A DNA stretch of 64,000 nucleotides from assembly GCA_900660155.1 (NCBI GenBank), contig CABFPE010000147.1:103859-167858 (forward strand), in the 5' to 3' direction. Below the pieces are notes generated by a model. It was not told where the DNA came from. It did no database searches and saw only the letters and a list, made by a program, of their open reading frames with translations. This document shows, piece by piece, positions 1 through 9,975 of this stretch. The stretch's first letter is position 1, and every line of letters begins with the position of its first letter. The position numbers and the translations under genes were made by a program. Source of the DNA: Hofstenia miamia. Taxonomy: Eukaryota; Xenacoelomorpha; Acoela; Hofsteniidae.

Positions 1-361
1 CCACTGAGCAGATATGTGTGTTAGTCAATCTTAGTAATGGTTGAATAGGGGTAGGGAAAAATAATACAATTTTAGTAAATTTTAACAAACATTCATAGTA
101 TGCTGGTTACGTTTGCTATGTTGAAATTTAATTATAAAAATGACATAAGAAAGTAGATATATGAAATAGTAAACTTTAAATTGAATAGTTGAATTTCGTT
201 AATATCAACTTTTCTGTTTTGGGTACCATGTCAAAAAGTGTATACTATTTAATTTCCCTGACAATGCTTTTTCCATTGTTCATTACATGAAAAAAAGTAT
301 TTTTATGACTTTAGCATTACATTTAAAATGGCAATATAGATAATGAAACTCACAAGAAATT

Positions 362-402
<41 letters not shown>

Positions 403-599
403 GTTAATGGCCTAGAGAACCAGAGAAGTAGAAGGAAATTAGTAAATTTTACCATTAGTGACTACTATGTTAAAAATTCAAGCAAAAAGAAAAAGTAATA
501 AACAATTCTTGTTATCAACAGACTGGTACATTAAAATGTATGTTTTCAAAACAACATTGACCAAATATGCAGAATATAATTGTTACCCTAAATATTTAC
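1..599. other. AT-rich stretch, no gene recognised
   Basis: No coding similarity seen on either strand. It holds an (AT)n run at about 369-399. It lies downstream, in transcription order, of the minus-strand exon ending at 600, so it should be intron or further exons of that gene, but I could not place a next exon. Confidence 0.5.
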
Positions 600-788
600 C
601 TGTATATGTGCCTTTGCATTCACATTTCACATCACCCTTTCTTAAGTCACGACAAGATTTTGAATGTGCACATGGCATAAACCTACCACAAGGCGAAATT
701 TTTCTGCATTTTCCAGCCATGAATATCATTCCCTTGCCACATTTGCAAATAGGAACCGATCTTACCCGTAATTCTTTGTATTGTTCCA
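600..788 (-). CDS. Exon of cysteine-rich EGF-like extracellular protein
   Basis: A 189-nt internal exon read on the minus strand. The acceptor AG is at 789-790 and the donor GTAAAT begins just below 600. It enters and leaves in phase 1. The product has a spaced cysteine pattern, CKCGKGM then GKCR, SPCG, MPCAH, KSC and KCECKG, which resembles an EGF-like or EB-type module of a secreted or membrane protein. Its entry phase matches the exit phase of the exon at 4426-4687, and joining them makes a leucine codon across the junction, so I take both as neighbouring exons of one gene. The cysteine order is reminiscent of the EGF-like repeats of tick Bm86-type proteins, but that is only a resemblance. 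Function unknown. Confidence 0.6.
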
Positions 789-1289
789 CTAAATATTTAA
801 GCTCTATTTTATACTACTACAAGACTATAATATCCGTAGCCTTTTTTATTATTTTTGTACATTATTGACGCTATTTAGAGAATTTATCAGTTTCTGAAAT
901 TGTAAATAAAAGTCTCTAAATATATAGAATATCTTATCTTATCTTATTCAAAAGTTGTGAGAAAACGAGCTTTATACTGCAAACCCAGTAAGCACGCAGA
1001 AATTCATCAAAATTTATCTTTCTTGCGAATTTTCATAAGTGGCTTTTGAAATTTCATATTGCATAATGTTAGATGAAAATTAGTAGAAAAAAATCTCTTA
1101 TCTTGAATTGTTTCTACTACAAAACGATCCTTCCGTTATAGCAATGTCTGTAGTTTATGAATAATAAATCAGTGATTACCAGGTTGTTAATTATTGCTTG
1201 CATGCCAAAATTTCGAATTCAAAATCACTTTGCTTCCTTGGTGATTCCTCACTAGCTACTGTTGTCATTGTTACTCCCGATCAAATGAC
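789..1289. other. Intron sequence of the cysteine-rich gene
   Basis: AT-rich sequence between the exon at 600-788 and a LINE fragment. A short TATCT repeat lies near 930-945. No coding signal seen. Confidence 0.45.
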
Positions 1290-1705
1290 TTCCATATTTA
1301 AGCAAGTTAAATCTTCTCTGTATCTAGTGGTCCTGTTTCTCCATGTGTGCTTAATAAATGTGCTTCATTACTAGCTGTGCAATATTCGGAATTTTACTCT
1401 AGAAATGTTCGGGAGCTTAATTAGCCATCTGCCTGGAAAATGGGTATAGTTCCCTTAAATTTGAAAAATCCAATTGCCTCCATTGATAATCCAAAACTTT
1501 ATCGACCTGTTGTTGTTGCCCCAATTACTGCTAGGTGTCAGAATAAAATTGGAACTGATTTCTTAAACAAGGTTATGATGGCCAGTTTGATCCTCTTCAA
1601 TTTGCCTACAAGGAGGGCTATGATACTCTTGATCCCATTTTGTGCTTACTGGACGATGTTTGTAAAGCATTTGATAATAATGACTGCATCGTGAAGTGTG
1701 CGTTG
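1290..1705 (+). mobile_element. LINE reverse-transcriptase fragment
   Basis: Frame-broken remnant of a LINE reverse transcriptase. Readable pieces, across frames, are SSGPVSPCVLNKCA, then PSAWKMGIVPL, then LYRPVVVAPITA, then FDPLQFAYKEGYDTLD, then CKAFDNND. These are the usual order of motifs before the catalytic palm: the SGPDG-like loop, the P..WK.A.V.P motif, the YRPI motif, and Q.AY. Both ends are lost and no active-site motif remains. It sits inside the intron of the minus-strand cysteine-rich gene, in the opposite orientation. A G+C-rich patch rich in CGCAC follows at 1698-1765. Confidence 0.6.
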
Positions 1706-1875
1706 GGCGCACCCTCGCGCGGCGAAAACTGACGTTGCGCACAATAGGTATAGGAATAATGTTAATCTTTTTGAAAAACGAATGTTCACTACAACGGAAA
1801 AATACTCTTAGCGATAGATGAATGGAAAATGTGCACAAAACGGTTTGTGACTGTAAGAACAAATATGTTGTTGGG

Positions 1876-2356
1876 CAGTGGCGTAGTCAGCTTAGTCAAA
1901 TTAGGGCGGCCATTTTAGTACACCGGGCCGAATTCAATTAAAATTAAAAGGCGTATTTCTATAAAACTAAACTTTCGAAACCATTTGTCAATTTACATAA
2001 AATTTTAAAATTCACTTTTTGAATACAGTATAGATAAATAGATGTAGCACTAATAATAATGGGGAAACATCTTATGCATTAGGAAATTCTCTATAAAATA
2101 AAAAACTTAAAAGCTGCTTGATAGGCTGAAAGAAAGCGAATATGTTATGCATTACTTTCTTATAATATAGCTAAAATCTGCGGAGTTTCTTAGCTTTTAA
2201 ATGCTTTATGATAGACACATACTCAATGCTGCGCATTAATGACTTCTCAATTGAAATGAACATCAGGTCATTTGTCAATATGCATTTTTTATAATGCTAT
2301 GTGCATCATTCCTAAAAGTTTGAGGCGGCCCTGGTCGCCCCATGACTACGCCCTTG
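1876..2356. mobile_element. hAT-type non-autonomous element (MITE)
   Basis: A 481-bp element flanked by a perfect 8-bp target-site duplication, TTGTTGGG, at 1868-1875 and 2357-2364. Its ends are imperfect inverted repeats: CAGTGGCGTAGTCA on the left and TGACTACGCCCTTG on the right, followed inward by GGCGGCC-type G+C-rich sequence. The 8-bp duplication and the CAG-type ends are the signature of the hAT superfamily. No transposase is encoded. It inserted in the intron of the cysteine-rich gene. Confidence 0.85.
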
Positions 2357-2684
2357 TTGTTGGGGGTTAATAACAAGAAGTAGACGTTATTCCAAAAAAT
2401 CATTGATAAACATTGTGAAAAACAACGTTATGGCTATTGGAATTCTTTTCCTTTGATACATGTATGTACATCAAATTTAACAGCAAACTTAGACTAAGCT
2501 TGTTTATTATTCTTGTGGGGGCACTCCCTAATGGGAAGGCGCTAGGAAGATATCTCCTGTAGTTTGCCTATGGCTAAGCCTTAATATTTTTAATACTTTA
2601 ACTGTGATTAACTTTATTATAATGAATATGTATAACAAATTTCACAAAATAGTACATTTTTATGTGGAAAGATTAGTTAAACTA

Positions 2685-4406
2685 CTGTCAGACACAAAAA
2701 AATTAAGTGCAAGATGGTTTGTAGCGAAATGTTAAATGCTTTCACTTATAGCCTTTTCCCTACTGACATTTCTAAGAGAAGACTTTGAATGTGTAGATCT
2801 GACGAAAACCTATGGAAATGTTTCGAATTGATGCGCATTAAGCTGTTCAAAAATGGGCAAAACTTAAACTTTTAATCAGCTATTAGAGATCATATTGCTA
2901 AGAGAATGAATTGAGGGTCACTTATAAAGAAATATCTGAATATTTGAATGTCTTCAAATACGCTTAAGTTATATATTGAGATGCGAAAATTTTAGAAAAG
3001 AAAATCTTTTTTATAAGAAACTGTTAACTGAATGATAAATAAGAACATTAACATACATTTCGAACACTGGGCGAATTGCACTCGATTAAAAACAAAATTA
3101 TGAGATATTTACAGTGTTTCGGTGTCTATAGGCTTATTGCAATAATGAAGCCATTGAAGACCCCTTTTAAAAGGTTCCATTGGACAAAGCATATGTCTTG
3201 AAAACCACATTTTTCCTGGAGAAATGTTTTATGAAGAGACGAAAGCAGTATTCAGCTATTCAGAAATGATGATAAAGTATGAGTTTTCTGTGCAGAACAT
3301 CAACGACTCTTGCACCAGTACATGAGACCTTCTTTGAAAAATGACCACAATGTTATCTTTTGGGGTGTTTTTCCTACAAAGGGTGGGGAGGCTCCATTTT
3401 TTGAACCAAGTGAGAAGATGAAATTGTTCTGGTTCGCAAAGCCTTAGAAGTAGAGATTGGGCCTACTCTTATAAATCAATTTTACAGAAATATTAGTATT
3501 GGAAAACGGCGCCACTGCTGAAGCCTGTCAGGATTTTGCCAACCGTAAACTGATCCATTTTTTATTATAACCGGTCAATCAATGTTCTGATACTTCTTCA
3601 ATGCGCAATATAGTAAATGTCATTTCGAATTGTCTTTTAGTCCTTGTACAAAGGAGATCTTCTATTTTGCTTAGCTGTTTTGAGTAAATGCAAACAATGT
3701 GCTTAATTCATATTGGAGAGATCCCTTTTAATATTCGTACAAGAGATGTTGTTGATTTCATAATGATATTTTGCTACATAATGCAGTTACGGTAATCAAA
3801 ATTGTGTTATCAGTTCAGAGTTATATGTATCGTTAAAACCGTATTATGATCTTAGTCGTTTTTCAATTCTCATTCAAAAACGTCTAATTAAACCACTTGG
3901 AAACACTTTACTGAATAAATACAGCAAACAACCTAATTTGAATCTGTGGAAGGTGCATAAAGCCAAGAAAAGATCGATTACAAATATAACCGGTGGTGAT
4001 TGAGCGGTTCCAACCTTGGACGGCGCTCTTTGTCATGGATCAGCCCATGTTCAAATAAGGGACAAAGAAGTCCACATTCGGAGCCTCGAATCGGTTGGTA
4101 AAAGACCGGGCTGTAAATCCATAGAAAACTTCTAGGTTATAATTAACTGTAAAGATCAAAAACAGCTCCCAAATTATAATCAAGAACCTAAGGAAGTAAT
4201 TGAAAAACATGACATCATGAAGTAAACAATTGTCTTTCAGAACTAAGCAACTTCCCCAGTTCGAAGATTCAAGAGTGCAAGTCTGTCTTTGTGGATCCTA
4301 CACAAAGTATTAACAATGCCCTGTAGTTTTCATAATTTAACGTGGTGTGTATTTTTGTTAAAATGCTTTAGTAGTTCATTGTTGTTTAATTTTTTGTGTC
4401 TGACTG
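2685..4406 (+). mobile_element. Decayed Tc1-like DNA transposon
   Basis: A 1722-bp element bounded by TA dinucleotides (2683-2684 and 4407-4408). The ends are inverted repeats CTGTCAGACACAAAAAA and TTTTTTGTGTCTGACTG, differing by one base in the first few positions. The inside has scattered plus-strand remnants of a Tc1-family transposase: NINDSCTSTYMRPSLK and NVIFWGVF (the HGGG..MVWG.FS region), and NLWKVHKAK near 3940 (the region after the last catalytic acid). Length and TA target fit Tc1. Many frame changes make it inactive. It lies immediately downstream of the exon at 4426-4687 in transcription order, ending only 20 bp from it. Confidence 0.75.
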
Positions 4407-4425
4407 TATATTATGAGTTACTTAC

Positions 4426-4687
4426 GTGAGCTTATGCCGTCAAAGTTATAGAGCGTACATGACTGTGGACAACTTGCAGGGCATTTGTAATCGCAATTCG
4501 TGGTATTATCAATACAATTGACAACTGGTTTAAACCAATTAATAAATCTGGTTTGGCCTAATTGCGTTGCCACATCATTCATCTCACTGATATGAACGTC
4601 AGTCCATTTAATATTGCTTCCTAAAACTCTTCTGGCATAGTCTTGCAAAAGAAATGAAAAGTCAGGTGGTAGAGGAATCAGAAGTTT
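4426..4687 (-). CDS. Exon of cysteine-rich extracellular protein
   Basis: A 262-nt exon on the minus strand. The acceptor AG is at 4688-4689 after a T-rich tract, and the donor is a consensus GTAAGT immediately below 4426. It enters in phase 0 and leaves in phase 1. The product begins KLLIPLPPDFSFLLQDYA, and has a cysteine cluster near its end (VNCIDNTTNCDYKCPASCPQSC). Asn-linked glycosylation sequons (NTT) suggest an extracellular protein. The phase-matched next exon is at 600-788, about 3.6 kb away. I do not recognise the family. Exons upstream (above 4687) were not found; a GTAAGT at about 4785 on the minus strand was tested and rejected. Confidence 0.6.
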
Positions 4688-4699
4688 CTAAATACAATT

Positions 4700-5290
4700 G
4701 AAAATATTAACCTGTAGATTGGATTGTAAGCTTCTTATCCAATAAAGTGAATTCTTTGCTTTGACTTAAACAAAGCTTAATGTACTTACCACTTGATGAT
4801 TTACAGTACAAGAAAAGAAAAATCAAGCAAAAATAGCACTAGAGAATTGGTGTAACTTGTTATTAAATATAAAAGTAAGTCTTCAAACAGAAATTAAAGG
4901 TTTATTACAATGGCGCACCAAAAAAATTAAGAGAACAGAAATTCTTAAGAATGCTGAATCTCATTGTAAACAAGCTCAGATATTACTTCGGTTAGTGGAA
5001 ATCTCAAATCTGCAATTATTATACAATTTGAAAATGCAAACAAACGGTTTATGGTGAGACATGCCAAAAAACTTCTGTAGCAAACAGATACAAAACTGTT
5101 ATTTTGCTATAGTTAATGGTATTCTAAGATGCAAAATCTTCTTAATTCCAAGAAATAATTTCTTTTCCTTCCCTAAGGGTACTATCAATTTGAAAATCAG
5201 CAATAAGAAGAAATATATTTCAGAAATTTCATCAATGCTGTAAATCCAAGAATGTGCGGCTGTATAATTTCTGTAATATTTGACTTGTTA
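4700..5290. other. AT-rich stretch, no gene recognised
   Basis: Short open frames occur at 4857-5057 and 5061-5243 on the plus strand, but neither resembles a known family or has clear splice context. It may be intron upstream of the cysteine-rich exon. Confidence 0.4.
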
Positions 5291-5299
5291 CACACAACC

Positions 5300-6660
5300 T
5301 TTGTTACAGACTCAAGTTGAAACATTGCAGAAAGCAAATAGACAGTTTAGTTGGAGCAACATTGATCAGAGGTGGAAGGATTGCGAAAGGATACACGTAT
5401 TTAGAAGTGATAGAAAAGTATAAAACAGATCGTAATGAGATAAACACAAGACTAAGCAAGGAACACAAAGTAAGAAATATACTAAACAACTCAGCCGTGA
5501 GTGGTTGTAGTGGAACAGTATAAAGACTAAATCCTCTATGGATAGTTAATTTGAATAAAAATGAAATAATGGAACTAGACAGTGAAAACAAGAAGTGACT
5601 AGCAGCAGAAGGAGCAATAGTGACACTGATCAGACTCAAGCTTACAAATTAAGGCGGCTTGAAGATGAGCAGTAGAGATAACATTTAGAAGATCAAGGAA
5701 GGGTATAAGTACTTAGAAATGGAAAAAGAAACAAATCACAAGGAAGTGAATAGAGGATTTAAGGGTAGAATGCAAGAAGGGGTGAGAACAGCACTAAAGT
5801 AGTCAGCAGTAAATAGGCAGAACAGCATAAAGAACAAATTTTCATGGCCAAACTAGTATTGAAATTCTTAGCAGGAATACGTTGGTAGGAGAAGAATAAA
5901 CTAAGAAATCTAGAGAGGGAGACCAAAAAGTCACTTGCAGCAAAACGGCATTCAACTATTTAAATGCAGATTTTTATAGACTATACATGTCAAGGCACAC
6001 AAGACTGAAAGGATTGCTCAACGTGGAGGAGGAGTAGAACATCTAGGAGTAAAGGAATATGTAGAAAAACAACCTAAGGAAACACTTGTGGGGTCAGTAC
6101 AGAGTAAGGAAGATGAGAATAGAAGGTGAGGGAAATATTGGGTACCAGCGTAGGATGGAAACAGATACAAGCAAGACATGGGCTGAAGACAATTCATCGA
6201 GAATACTGGAAGAATACAGAATACTGTGACAAAGAAGAGAGCTACAAATGGCTATACATGGCAAAACTAAAGAGAGAAACAGAAGTACTTATAATGGCAC
6301 CACCGGAGCAAGCAGTCAGTACAAACTTGTTAATGAAGCAAGTAGACCGATAAGCTTAGGTAAGTGAAAATGCAGGCAATGTGACAAAGAGTGAAGACAG
6401 TAGATCTTCTAATACATGGTGTTAAAGGTTGAGATGTATGGCACATTGGAGCTTGAGTAGACAGTATGATTCAGAATCAGAGATAAGTGGAACCAGAAGA
6501 ACTATTCCCAGTATTAGTTGATGCACTAGGAGAAGTAGGCAAGACCCATATAAGTAACATAGCGAAGTTAGATGAGTGTCGCAAAGGAACAAAGCTTTGA
6601 GAAGGAAAGAGATAATAATAATAATACTTATAAACGTGTTTGTGATATGAGATTTTCAAA
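5300..6660 (+). mobile_element. Decayed LINE, C-terminal region, R2-like type
   Basis: A frame-broken LINE remnant. Near 5380 it reads AKGYTYLEVIEKYKTDR, and a related piece, EGYKYLEMEKE, recurs near 5703, resembling the YKYLG motif after the palm domain of R2-type reverse transcriptases. Near 6325-6395 it reads LVNEASRPISLGK then CRQCDKE, matching the C-terminal CCHC region of that group (K C..C...DE). It ends with PVLVDALGEVGKTHIS near 6500. The repeated YLE motif suggests two overlapping copies or an internal duplication. The product is not expressible. Confidence 0.45.
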
Positions 6661-6699
6661 AAGAAATGCACAGTAATAAAATTGACTGAGGACAAATGG

Positions 6700-7860
6700 A
6701 TAAATTAGTTCAACAAGAAATGTTTTTCCTACATGTGACAAATGGCACAATTATTGGACTACAGATGCAACTGCTTTTCTATTTTAGTAAACAAAGTCAT
6801 CTCATCTAAAGTCATTTTCAAATAATTTACCAAGATAATTTATACATTTATTTAACAAATTTCGTCATTACAAGCATAAATGTGGATATTTTCTAAATTT
6901 TTTAGCTCTATAAATGAAAAATGATAGGTTGGGTGTTGTCAATTACTTTACGCTCGCTTGCCTTGCCTATGAAGAAATGCTCTATATAACTGCCGCTCAA
7001 ATTATTCTGGTAAACCATATTAAAAAATGTTTCGCTTCCCAAATGATGCTGAAGAGAAAAACGCTGTTATCTGTAAAAAGCATTGGAAAGAAGCATATGA
7101 AACGTACATAGTCCGGGGTTTGAATTTAAGCATAAATTTAAAATGAACTGAAAAAAGTTGTCATCTACAAAATTATGTTAAAGGAAAAACTACTTGTATT
7201 CCAATTTCAAAAACTTAAATTGTGCTGTATTTTCTGAACATATTGCAGTCAAAATTGGCGATCTGCTGTTTTTTAGAGCCGGCAATAGGTAATAATTATA
7301 TTTTACTATATTTTATAAACGCATCATGGCAATATGTTGATGGTCACGTAATTGGATATTAAGCAAATAAACCCCAGTGCTAGAACAGTTTTAGCAATTA
7401 TGGTGAAGCCACATATTGGTCGAAATTTTGTGTTAAGCCTTCTGCCTATATTTGCACTTAAAAACTAATTTTTGCATTCAATCATAAAAAATGTGATGAA
7501 TATGGTTCATTCATGTGGAAGAGTAGTTAGTGATTGCATTTCTGATAGCAATGCTATTAATAGGAAGTCTATATAGCTATTTAGAACTAACCTTCTTATT
7601 GAAAAATCGTTTGTTTTTGCACAACCAATTTTGGAAGATGAAAAGTTCTACTGCATTATTGATCCAGTACATTTATGGAAATATTTTCGCAACAACTGGA
7701 TCACGGAAAAATGTTCAATGTTAAAAGGTTTTTCTTGAATACTTATTTTATTATACTTGTTGAGCTACCGCTGAAAAAACAATAAAAAACAATTTTCTTT
7801 TCAAAAGTGTTTTATTCATATTTTTCTTCGTGTTTTAAACATGTTTAAAACACCTTAACA
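6700..7860. other. AT-rich stretch, no gene recognised
   Basis: No conserved protein or repeat termini recognised. Open frames at 6914-7111 and 7530-7724 have no family resemblance and look like chance frames. GTTTTAAACATGTTTAAAAC near 7836 is a short palindrome. Confidence 0.4.
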
Positions 7861-7906
7861 ACCTTGCTTTGTTTCCTTAAATATATATATATATATATAC
7901 ATATAT

Positions 7907-9503
7907 ATGGGCCCTTTGTAATCGCAGTTTCAAATTATATGGGCCCTTTGTAAAATTTGCCACATATATGGGCCCTTTGTAACACCGAGGGCGCTTTGTA
8001 ACATATTCTATGAAAAAAAAATTCAAAAAAATTTTTTTTCATTTTTTTAAATTTACACAATATTTTGCTGGTACAATGAGATATCCAAATGTCATTAAAA
8101 ATATTTCCATGTTTCCTTAAAGGTTTTAAGTAGCCACACAAAAGCTAGAAATTGAGTCTACAATCATAGAAAAAAATTATTGCTTTTTTTCAATTTGACT
8201 CTATATTAACAGCCTGATACCCTTAAATAAAGAGTGATCTGGGTATATTATACCTAATGTTGAGCAATGATACAAGAGAAGTTAGTTGTGTGAAAATTTA
8301 AGTAAACAAATAATCAGATTCTTTTCAAAAATTACATGATTATTGTCTGTGTACCAAAATTATTTATATAGCTAAAGTCGTAATATGTGGATTAATTAAT
8401 CAGTATAGAGCAATCTAAAGCAGTGTTTCACAAGCCAGCAGATTTTGACAGCTCCGAGTCGACCTTTTACAGGCCAGCAGGTTTTGACGGCTCCGAGTCG
8501 ACCGGATGGTCTGCAAACTTCTGACCAACAGGTTGGCCTGTTTTCATGTATTTTATGGAGGGTAGATGCCACTACGTGTTGAATTTATTTCCGTACTACG
8601 ACTTACTTCCCTATGCATTTTCCACAGTATCACATGCACCTAGTAAGAGACATTCCTTCTTCACTGGATTCACTTTCACATTAAAGTTACTTACAGTGGC
8701 TACATTCGTTACAGTATTTACCTTAATATAAAAGGTTAATATGTAATTAAGAGAAACCACTCAATTCTTTATTAATTATGGCCGGTAAAGCCTGCAAAAA
8801 TATGGCATGTAGCCGGCCGGTCTGTAAAGCCTGCAGGCTGGTGTGCAACTCTGATCTGAAGTCTATTTTTTTATGGCCCCCCCATTTGTGGGTTCCTGTG
8901 GAATTTTGAATCATATACATATATGTAGACCCCATTTGGCATTGTTGAAATAACCCCACAAGTGTTGCAACTTGCTAGTATAACACTTGCAGCTTATTGA
9001 AGTTATGTAAATTGAGTTCTTAAAATGCTTAGTTCAAATGCAGCACAAATTAGAGGTATTTGAAGCTCAAAATCACAGTTTAATGGCAATTAATTTATTA
9101 GAAATTAAGGATTGGGATTCTGTGGGAAAACTTGATAGTGAATCCCTGAAATAAACAATTTTTGAATTAAAAACAATAAAAAAACAAATAAATGTTCTTT
9201 GGCCATATTCCAAAATGAATGCAACAGCATAATTAAGGTTAATCAGTTTAAGTTGTTACAAAGGGCCCATATATGTGAAGGTGTTACAAAGGGCCCGATT
9301 GGAAAAAAATTCCCGCCAAAATAAAAATTTTTGACAAGTAGCTCAAACAATATTTAATAATGTATTTAAGTACACATTAGTAAAAAAATCTCAAAAAAAG
9401 CTAAAATGGTTCTGTACGAGCAAGGGCTCTTTGTCACAAGGAAAATTGAACGTTTCGGGCCCTTTGTAATTTTTGTTCAAATTACTATGTTACAAAGGGC
9501 CCA

Positions 9504-9508
<5 letters not shown>
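7907..9508. mobile_element. Element with repeated GGGCCCTTTGTAA termini
   Basis: A unit of about 1.6 kb whose two ends carry repeated copies of a 13-bp motif, GGGCCCTTTGTAA. On the left it is forward at 7909, 7941 and 7970 (with a decayed fourth near 7987). On the right it is reversed at 9263, 9291 and 9497, with one forward copy at 9457. Most are joined to ATATATG. The outer ends run straight into (AT)n tracts on both sides (about 7880-7905 and 9507-9538). The compound inverted ends suggest a non-autonomous DNA transposon or foldback element that targets TA repeats. No transposase is seen and I cannot name the superfamily. A hAT MITE is nested inside. Confidence 0.6.
8421..8853. mobile_element. 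hAT-type MITE nested in the GGGCCC element
   Basis: A 433-bp element. The 8-bp flanks ATCTAAAG (8413-8420) and ATCTGAAG (8854-8861) match at 7 of 8 positions. Ends are CAGTGTTTCACA on the left and TGTGCAACTCTG on the right, an imperfect inverted repeat of CAG type. Subterminal G+C-rich repeats are present: CTCCGAGTCGACC occurs twice on the left, and GCCGGCCGGTCTG with GCCTGCAGGCTGG on the right. These fit the subterminal binding repeats common in hAT elements. No transposase. Confidence 0.75.
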
Positions 9509-9539
<31 letters not shown>

Positions 9540-9544
<5 letters not shown>

Positions 9545-9975
9545 AAGCAATTTATAATACATATATTACTTCAAAAATATTACCCCATTACGAAGTTGAA
9601 TTGGATTTTGAATGGCAATTACTAGTGAAACGCAGAATAATATCATCACAAATAATCTTATAAACATAGTTTCAATGGATTTTAAATTTGTTTGTAAAAA
9701 TGGAGGTAAAATCTAACTACATAGTTCATATAATTAATTCAACACAATGGGTCTCTTGCCCTAGTTTCTGTTTGCAAATGAGAGAGAGAGAGGAAGACAG
9801 AGAGAGAATAACGAATAACAATTTATTTTCAAAACTAAATACAAGTTTTGATTAAAATTACAAAGTAAAAAATAGAAATGCACAAATAAAAATAAAGTAA
9901 ATTAAGTAATAAAACATTTTCTAATAAACGAACAAAAAAGAATATAAAAAGAAAAAAAAGAGAGAGAAAGTGGAA
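9540..9975. other. AT-rich stretch at the 3' side of the minus-strand LINE
   Basis: Contains a GAGAGA-rich tract (9780-9806 and 9958-9970) and A-rich sequence. It probably includes the 3' untranslated region of the LINE that ends near 9976. No gene seen. Confidence 0.4.

Noticed and set aside
1440-1694. 84-codon open frame as a host gene
   Set aside because: Its content (SAWKMGIVPL, LYRPVVVAPI) is a LINE reverse-transcriptase fragment.
4785-4870. Minus-strand GTAAGT donor as an upstream exon of the cysteine-rich gene
   Set aside because: No frame with a usable acceptor reaches it without a stop in phase 0.
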